A DNA stretch of 38,154 bases from Rhizobium mayense (GTDB lineage: Bacteria; Pseudomonadota; Alphaproteobacteria; Rhizobiales; Rhizobiaceae). Under the pieces are notes generated by a model. The model made no database searches and was not told the DNA's origin. It saw nothing but the letters and a program-made list of their open reading frames with translations. Both the position numbers and the translations under genes were made by a program. Below, piece after piece: positions 34,214 to 38,154 of this stretch (its first letter is position 1; each line of letters opens with the position of its first letter). The DNA lies in contig NZ_JARFYM010000057.1 of the NCBI RefSeq assembly GCF_030272705.1, positions 1 through 38,154 on the forward strand. Reading direction: 5' to 3'.

Positions 34214-35008
34214 TTACGGCATGAGCTGGCCGCCATTAACCTCGATGATCTGGCCGGTGATGTAGCCGGAAAGGGTCGGCGAAGCGAGGAAGAGGTAGGC
34301 GCCGACGCAATCTTCCGAGGTGCCGACGAAGCCCATCGGGATGGTCTTGCGCTGCAATTCCATCTGCTCTTCGTTGGTATAACGCTCGTGGAAAGGAGTG
34401 GCGATGACGCCCGGCGCGACGGCATTGACACGGATCTTGTCGGCGACGAATTCCTTGGCGTGGCCATGGGTGATGGTCGAAACGAAGCCCTTGGATGCCG
34501 CGTAAAGGATCGCGCCATTGCCGCCGCCGTTGCGGGCGGCGATCGACGTCGTGTTGATGATGAAGCCACCCTGCTTCTTGAGATAGGGATGCGCGGCGCG
34601 GGTCGCAGCGAGGACCGAGCGGGCGTTGAGGTTCATCACACGCTCATAATGTTCATCCGTCATTGCCGAGGTCGGCACGCGGCCGAGCATGCCGCCGGCA
34701 TTGTTCACCAGGCCGTCGAGGCCGCCAAAAGCCTCCGCCGTCTCGTTGACGACGCACTCGGTCTCGCCATCCTGCGAGACATCGCCCTGGACCAGATGCA
34801 CGTGGCCACCGGCGGCAGTGATCTCGGCTGCCAGCTTTTCAGCCGGTTCGCGGCTGGCGTTGAAGTGGATTCCGACCTTCATCCCCTGCTGGGCGAAGGC
34901 GCGGGCAAGGGCCGCGCCGATACCCGTCGATGCGCCTGTGATCAACACCCGCTTGCCGGCAAGATCGGGAATACGGATGGAAGCGAGTAGTTGCGCAAGT
35001 TCAGCCAT
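34214..35008 (-). CDS. SDR-family oxidoreductase
   Basis: 264 aa classical short-chain dehydrogenase. It has ITGASTGIG (near residue 23), NNAGG (near 104), the catalytic Ser in INTTSIAARNG, and YAASK with the Tyr-Lys pair. The ending YITGQIIEVNGGQLMP is typical. A glucose-dehydrogenase- or 3-oxoacyl-reductase-like activity is possible; the substrate cannot be read from the sequence. The start is supported by an excellent AGGAGGAG site. It lies downstream of the pca operon's terminator, so it is probably transcribed on its own and could read through toward ligD, about 100 bases further. Confidence 0.9.
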   Translation of the reverse strand: MAELAQLLASIRIPDLAGKRVLITGASTGIGAALARAFAQQGMKVGIHFNASREPAEKLAAEITAAGGHVHLVQGDVSQDGETECVVNETAEAFGGLDGLVNNAGGMLGRVPTSAMTDEHYERVMNLNARSVLAATRAAHPYLKKQGGFIINTTSIAARNGGGNGAILYAASKGFVSTITHGHAKEFVADKIRVNAVAPGVIATPFHERYTNEEQMELQRKTIPMGFVGTSEDCVGAYLFLASPTLSGYITGQIIEVNGGQLMP

Positions 35009-35110
35009 GACAGCTCCTCCTGAATGTCAAAAACCTAAGGGATTAAAGCAATTGGCATTGGTAATATCAGTCGAATCCGCGATCAGGCAATGCATGCAGC
35101 GCAAACAAAA

Positions 35111-35144
35111 GGCGGGCGGCAGGGAAAAATCCCGGCCGCCCGCC
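35111..35144 (-). terminator. Intrinsic terminator of the pcaIJF operon
   Basis: GGCGGGCGGC (35111-35120) pairs perfectly with GCCGCCCGCC (35135-35144), with an inner GGGA/TCCC stem. Read on the minus strand the hairpin is followed by TTTTGTTTGC, a proper T-rich tail. It begins about 20 bases after the pcaF stop. Confidence 0.85.
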
Positions 35145-35163
35145 CTCAAATTCCTGTGATGCG

Positions 35164-36369
35164 TCAGACGCGCTCGAGCGCGATCGCTATGCCCTGACCG
35201 ACGCCGATGCACATGGTCGAGAGCGAATAGCGTCCGCCGGTCTCCTTCAGTTCCAGTGCCGCCGTACCGGTGATGCGGGCGCCGGACATGCCGAGCGGGT
35301 GGCCGAGCGAGATGGCGCCGCCATTGCGATTGACGCGGGCATCGTCATCGGCGATGCCGAGTTCGCGCAACACGGCGAGGCCCTGCGAGGCGAAGGCTTC
35401 GTTGAGCTCGATGACATCGAACTGCTCTTGGCGCATGCCGAGGCGGGCCATCAGGTTGCGGGCTGCCGGGACCGGGCCGATGCCCATGATGCGCGGGGGG
35501 ACGCCGGCGGCAGCTCCCCCAAGGATGCGGGCAATCGGCGTCAGGCCGTATTTCTTCGCGGCAGCTTCCGAGGCGATGATCAGCGCTGCGGCGCCGTCGT
35601 TGACGCCGGAGGCATTGCCGGCAGTCACCGTACCGCCTTCCTTCTTGAAGGGCGTGCCGAGCTTTGCCAGCGCTTCCATCGTCGTTGCGCGCGGATGCTC
35701 GTCCTTGCCGACGATGATGGCATCGCCCTTGCGCTGCGGGATCGTTACCGGCGTGATTTCCTTGCCGAGACGGCCGTTCTCCTGAGCTGCGGCCGCCTTG
35801 GCCTGCGAGCGGACGGCGAAGGCATCCTGGTCTACGCGGCTGACCTTATAGTCCTCGGCAACGTTCTCACCAGTTTCCGGCATGGAATCAACGCCGTACT
35901 GCTTTTTCATCACCGGATTGATGAAGCGCCAGCCGATGGTGGTGTCATAGATTTCGGCATTGCGGGAAAAGGCGCTCTCGGCCTTGGGGATGACGAAGGG
36001 TGCCCGCGACATGCTCTCGACGCCGCCGGCGATCATCAATTCAGCCTCGCCGGCGCGAACGGCGCGCGCCGCGGTGATGACGGCATCCATACCGGAACCG
36101 CAGAGGCGGTTGATCGTCGTGCCCGAAACGGAAACCGGCAAGCCGGCCAGCAACGCCGCCATGCGGGCGACGTTTCTGTTGTCCTCGCCTGCCTGGTTGG
36201 CGCAGCCGTAGATCACGTCGTCGACCGCTTCCCAATCGATGGAACCATTGCGCTCAATCAGTGCCTTCAGCGGCACCGCACCGAGATCGTCGGCGCGGAC
36301 GGACGAAAGCGAACCGCCGAAACGGCCGATCGGCGTGCGGATATAGTCACAGATGAAAGCATCGGTCAT
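35164..36369 (-). CDS. pcaF: 3-oxoadipyl-CoA thiolase
   Basis: 401 aa thiolase. Active-site elements are Cys90 in NRLCGSGMDA, the His in SLGHPLGMSGARI and the second Cys in STMCIGVGQGIA. The N-terminus DAFICDYIRTPIGRFGGSLS and the length match PcaF rather than the short acetoacetyl-CoA thiolases. It cleaves 3-oxoadipyl-CoA to succinyl-CoA and acetyl-CoA, the last step of the beta-ketoadipate pathway for protocatechuate and catechol. It follows pcaI and pcaJ on the same strand, 114 bases after pcaJ. A strong terminator follows. Confidence 0.94.
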   Translation of the reverse strand: MTDAFICDYIRTPIGRFGGSLSSVRADDLGAVPLKALIERNGSIDWEAVDDVIYGCANQAGEDNRNVARMAALLAGLPVSVSGTTINRLCGSGMDAVITAARAVRAGEAELMIAGGVESMSRAPFVIPKAESAFSRNAEIYDTTIGWRFINPVMKKQYGVDSMPETGENVAEDYKVSRVDQDAFAVRSQAKAAAAQENGRLGKEITPVTIPQRKGDAIIVGKDEHPRATTMEALAKLGTPFKKEGGTVTAGNASGVNDGAAALIIASEAAAKKYGLTPIARILGGAAAGVPPRIMGIGPVPAARNLMARLGMRQEQFDVIELNEAFASQGLAVLRELGIADDDARVNRNGGAISLGHPLGMSGARITGTAALELKETGGRYSLSTMCIGVGQGIAIALERV

Positions 36370-36444
36370 GGTCTTCTCCCTACTGCATGTCGCGCAAAAA
36401 TGGGCTGCGGTTTTGCGATAACGACCTGCGAAATATTATAAGCT

Positions 36445-36486
36445 TAAAGCGTATCGGGCGAGTCTGAAAGGTCGCGACGCGCTTTA
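36445..36486. repeat. Short inverted repeat between pcaJ and pcaF
   Basis: TAAAGCG (36445-36451) and CGCTTTA (36480-36486) flank 28 bases and include the pcaJ stop codon. It may be a 3'-end hairpin or a remnant of a rhizobial palindromic intergenic element. Support is modest. Confidence 0.3.
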
Positions 36487-37173
36487 GAGCCTCGGCACGA
36501 CGAGGTCGGCGATGCTGCGATCGGTATGGAGTGGAGCGCCGGTCATCGCCTGCAGCTCGTTCATAGTCATGGCCGCGAGTTTTTCACGCACAACGAAACC
36601 TCCGTTGGTGATATCGATGACAGCATGGCTCGTATAGACGCGGGTGATGCAGCCGACGCCGGTCAGTGGGAAGGTGCAGGCCTCCACCAGCTTCGGCTTG
36701 CCATCCTTTGTGACATGTTCGGTGATGACGAAAACCTGCTTGGCGCCGTGCACCAGGTCCATGGCCCCGCCAACCGCAGGCACGCCCTTGGAGCCGACGC
36801 GCCAGTTGGCGAGGTCGCCATTCTGCGCCACTTGGTAGGCGCCGAGGATCGCGACATCCAGATGGCCGCCGCGCACCATGGCGAAGCTATCGGCGTGATG
36901 GAAGAAGGAGGCGCCCGGTTTCAGCGTGACGGCTTTCTTGCCGGCGTTGATCAGATCCCAATCTTCCTCGCCTTCCGCCGGCGGCTCGCCGAAATTCAGG
37001 ATGCCGTTTTCGGTGTGGAAGATCGCCTGACGGCCCGGAGGCTGGTAGCGGGCGACCATTTCCGGAAAGCCGATGCCGAGATTCACATAGGCGCCATCCC
37101 GGATATCCTGAGCCGCGCGCCAAGCGATCTGGGCGTTGGAGAGTTTGATGTCTTCGCGTGTGTCGATGGTCAT
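36484..37173 (-). CDS. pcaJ: 3-oxoadipate CoA-transferase subunit B
   Basis: 229 aa from the ATG at 37173; the longer open frame upstream is a shadow of pcaI. Family signatures are AAQDIRDGAYVNLGIGFPEM, the catalytic Glu in FHTENGILNFG, HHADSFAMVRGGHLDVAILG, and GAMDLVHGAKQVFVITEH. With PcaI it moves CoA from succinyl-CoA to 3-oxoadipate, making the substrate of PcaF. Its start overlaps the pcaI stop by 4 bases (ATGA), the usual coupling for the two subunits. Confidence 0.95.
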   Translation of the reverse strand: MTIDTREDIKLSNAQIAWRAAQDIRDGAYVNLGIGFPEMVARYQPPGRQAIFHTENGILNFGEPPAEGEEDWDLINAGKKAVTLKPGASFFHHADSFAMVRGGHLDVAILGAYQVAQNGDLANWRVGSKGVPAVGGAMDLVHGAKQVFVITEHVTKDGKPKLVEACTFPLTGVGCITRVYTSHAVIDITNGGFVVREKLAAMTMNELQAMTGAPLHTDRSIADLVVPRL

Positions 37174-37877
37174 ACGTATGCCACTCCGGCTCGAATGAGA
37201 TTTTCTTCCTGTTGCGGATCGGCGACTTCCACGACGCCGTTGACGAAGATGCCGGGGGTAACGATGTGCTCCGGATCGAGCTCGCCGGCTGCGACGATTT
37301 TCGAGACCTGCGCGATCGTCTTGGTCGCGGCCATGCACATCAGAGGATTAAAGTTGCGACCGGCCTTGTTGTAGATGAGATTGCCGTGCACATCGCCGAC
37401 TTGCGCTTTGACAATGGCGAAATCGGCCTTGAGCCAGCGCTCCTGAACATAGTGGCGGCCATCGAATTCCGCGATGACCTTGCCGCTGGCGAGTTCGGTG
37501 CCATAGGCGGTAGGGGTGTAGAACGCGGGAATGCCCGCGCCGCCGGCACGGATGCGTTCGGCCAGAGTCCCTTGAGGCACCAGTTCCAGCTCGATTTCCC
37601 CGGCCAAATAGCGGTCCGTGAAAGCGCGCGGATCGGATGAGCGCGGGAAGGAGCAGATCATCTTCTTGACCATGCCGGCATCGATCATTGCAGCGATGCC
37701 GATACGCCCGTTGCCGGCGTTGTTGTTGATGACGGTCAGGTTCTTTGGGCCTTTGTCGATCAGCGCATGAATGAGTTCGATCGGCGCGCCGGAGCCACCA
37801 AAACCGCCGATCATAACGGTCGCACCATCGCCGATGTCCGAGACGGCAGCCGTCGTGCTCGCGATTGTCTTGTCCAT
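37170..37877 (-). CDS. pcaI: 3-oxoadipate CoA-transferase subunit A
   Basis: 235 aa from the ATG at 37877, which has GGGAG 7 bases upstream. Signatures are DGATVMIGGFGGSGAPIELI (the CoA-binding glycine loop), NLTVINNNAGNG, GMVKKMICSFPRSSDP, and GTLAERIRAGGAGIPAFYTP. It forms the active transferase with PcaJ. It is the first gene of pcaIJF. The 5' region carries a perfect 15-bp inverted repeat likely bound by a pathway regulator such as PcaR. The other pca genes are not in the window. Confidence 0.95.
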   Translation of the reverse strand: MDKTIASTTAAVSDIGDGATVMIGGFGGSGAPIELIHALIDKGPKNLTVINNNAGNGRIGIAAMIDAGMVKKMICSFPRSSDPRAFTDRYLAGEIELELVPQGTLAERIRAGGAGIPAFYTPTAYGTELASGKVIAEFDGRHYVQERWLKADFAIVKAQVGDVHGNLIYNKAGRNFNPLMCMAATKTIAQVSKIVAAGELDPEHIVTPGIFVNGVVEVADPQQEENLIRAGVAYV

Positions 37878-37962
37878 AGGGATTCTCCCATTTGCCATTG
37901 CGGGCGGATTGAGACGGCCCGTCCTCTTCTTTCGAATAGATCAGCGTGGGCTGGGTAGCAAT

Positions 37963-38007
37963 CATATTGTGCGATATTTGACGTTTGTTCATATATCGCA
38001 CAATATG
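37963..38007. promoter_or_regulatory. Perfect inverted repeat upstream of pcaI (likely regulator site)
   Basis: CATATTGTGCGATAT (37963-37977) and ATATCGCACAATATG (37993-38007) are exact inverted copies with a 15-base spacer, centred about 110 bases before the pcaI start. Each arm also contains the internal element TGTGCGATA, so each may bind one dimer. The site fits an IclR-type regulator such as PcaR; the protein itself is not in the window. Confidence 0.75.
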
Positions 38008-38062
38008 CAGATGAATTGAGGATATGAAATGTGATCTTAGACGTTTGATGTGTCCCTAGAGC

Positions 38063-38083
38063 GCTTCATGTTTTGTTTGAAGC
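38063..38083. repeat. Short palindromic element
   Basis: GCTTCA (38063-38068) and TGAAGC (38078-38083) flank a T-rich 9-base loop. The surrounding text resembles the many short palindromic intergenic repeats of rhizobia. No function can be assigned. Confidence 0.3.
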
Positions 38084-38111
38084 ATATCCAGCATTGACAA
38101 GATAATTGGTG

Positions 38112-38142
38112 CACTCGTCTGGACCGATGGTCTGGACGAGTG
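38112..38142. terminator. Strong interrupted hairpin at the right edge
   Basis: CACTCGTC (38112-38119) pairs with GACGAGTG (38135-38142), and inside it GACC (38122-38125) pairs with GGTC (38129-38132) around a GAT loop, separated by a symmetrical TG/TG bulge. It could terminate a gene coming from beyond the window or be a regulatory structure. Confidence 0.4.
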
Positions 38143-38154
38143 AGCCGAGATATC

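Noticed and set aside
35299..36441. 380-codon plus-strand frame opposite pcaF
   Set aside because: Antisense shadow of a high-GC thiolase gene with no motifs of its own.

Overview
The window looks like chromosome or chromid DNA from a fast-growing rhizobium (Rhizobiaceae, most likely Rhizobium). It is GC-rich. The gene content fits that family: kdpFABC with KdpDE, a uronate dehydrogenase / galactarolactone cycloisomerase / KdgD route, pcaIJF, a stand-alone LigD polymerase domain, DUF2934 and DUF3175 stress-type small proteins, and a GGAAC-type general-stress promoter. This assignment is inference from gene families; no rRNA or tRNA was found.

Left part (1-9262). This is the accessory-looking, partly eroded part. 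It holds an atypical SDR lacking the Tyr/Lys pair, a secreted metallo-beta-lactamase-fold hydrolase, the 3' end of an IS5-type transposase abutting a frameshifted GNAT gene, a classical SDR, and an envelope group (L,D-transpeptidase, a 39-aa lipoprotein, a possible papain-fold lipoprotein). Next comes a tight three-gene operon: an isoprenylcysteine-methyltransferase-like membrane protein, a free-standing E2-type acyltransferase domain, and an SDR with a C-terminal SEC-C zinc motif. It ends with the 3' halves of two genes, a reductase and a LysR regulator, abutted by an apparent deletion.

Middle part (9263-22219). A complete potassium-uptake operon runs kdpF-A-B-C-D-E. It carries two extra single-helix microproteins: 27 aa before kdpF, and about 53 aa between kdpA and kdpB. 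The start of kdpD is occupied by a run of 34 G residues, which is either a sequencing/assembly defect or an extreme slippage tract. A PtsN-type EIIA gene follows kdpE, and in E. coli EIIA-Ntr is known to bind KdpD. Next is a sulfate ABC transporter (sbp-cysT-cysW-cysA).

Right part (22220-38154). A D-galacturonate oxidation cluster has udh diverging from a FadR-type regulator, followed by kdgD-gci; a 12-bp inverted repeat upstream of kdgD is the likely operator. Then come an unrecognised 195-aa protein with a histidine phosphatase, an EEP-nuclease/cardiolipin-synthase pair, a run of small stress-type genes, GST with a second methyltransferase-like protein, LigD-Pol, an SDR, and the pcaIJF operon of the beta-ketoadipate pathway. 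pcaI is preceded by a perfect 15-bp inverted repeat that is probably the binding site of a regulator lying outside the window.

The best candidate for an undescribed system is the methyltransferase-like / E2-acyltransferase / SDR-SEC-C operon at 6553-8829. The most urgent item to verify is the poly-G tract in kdpD.
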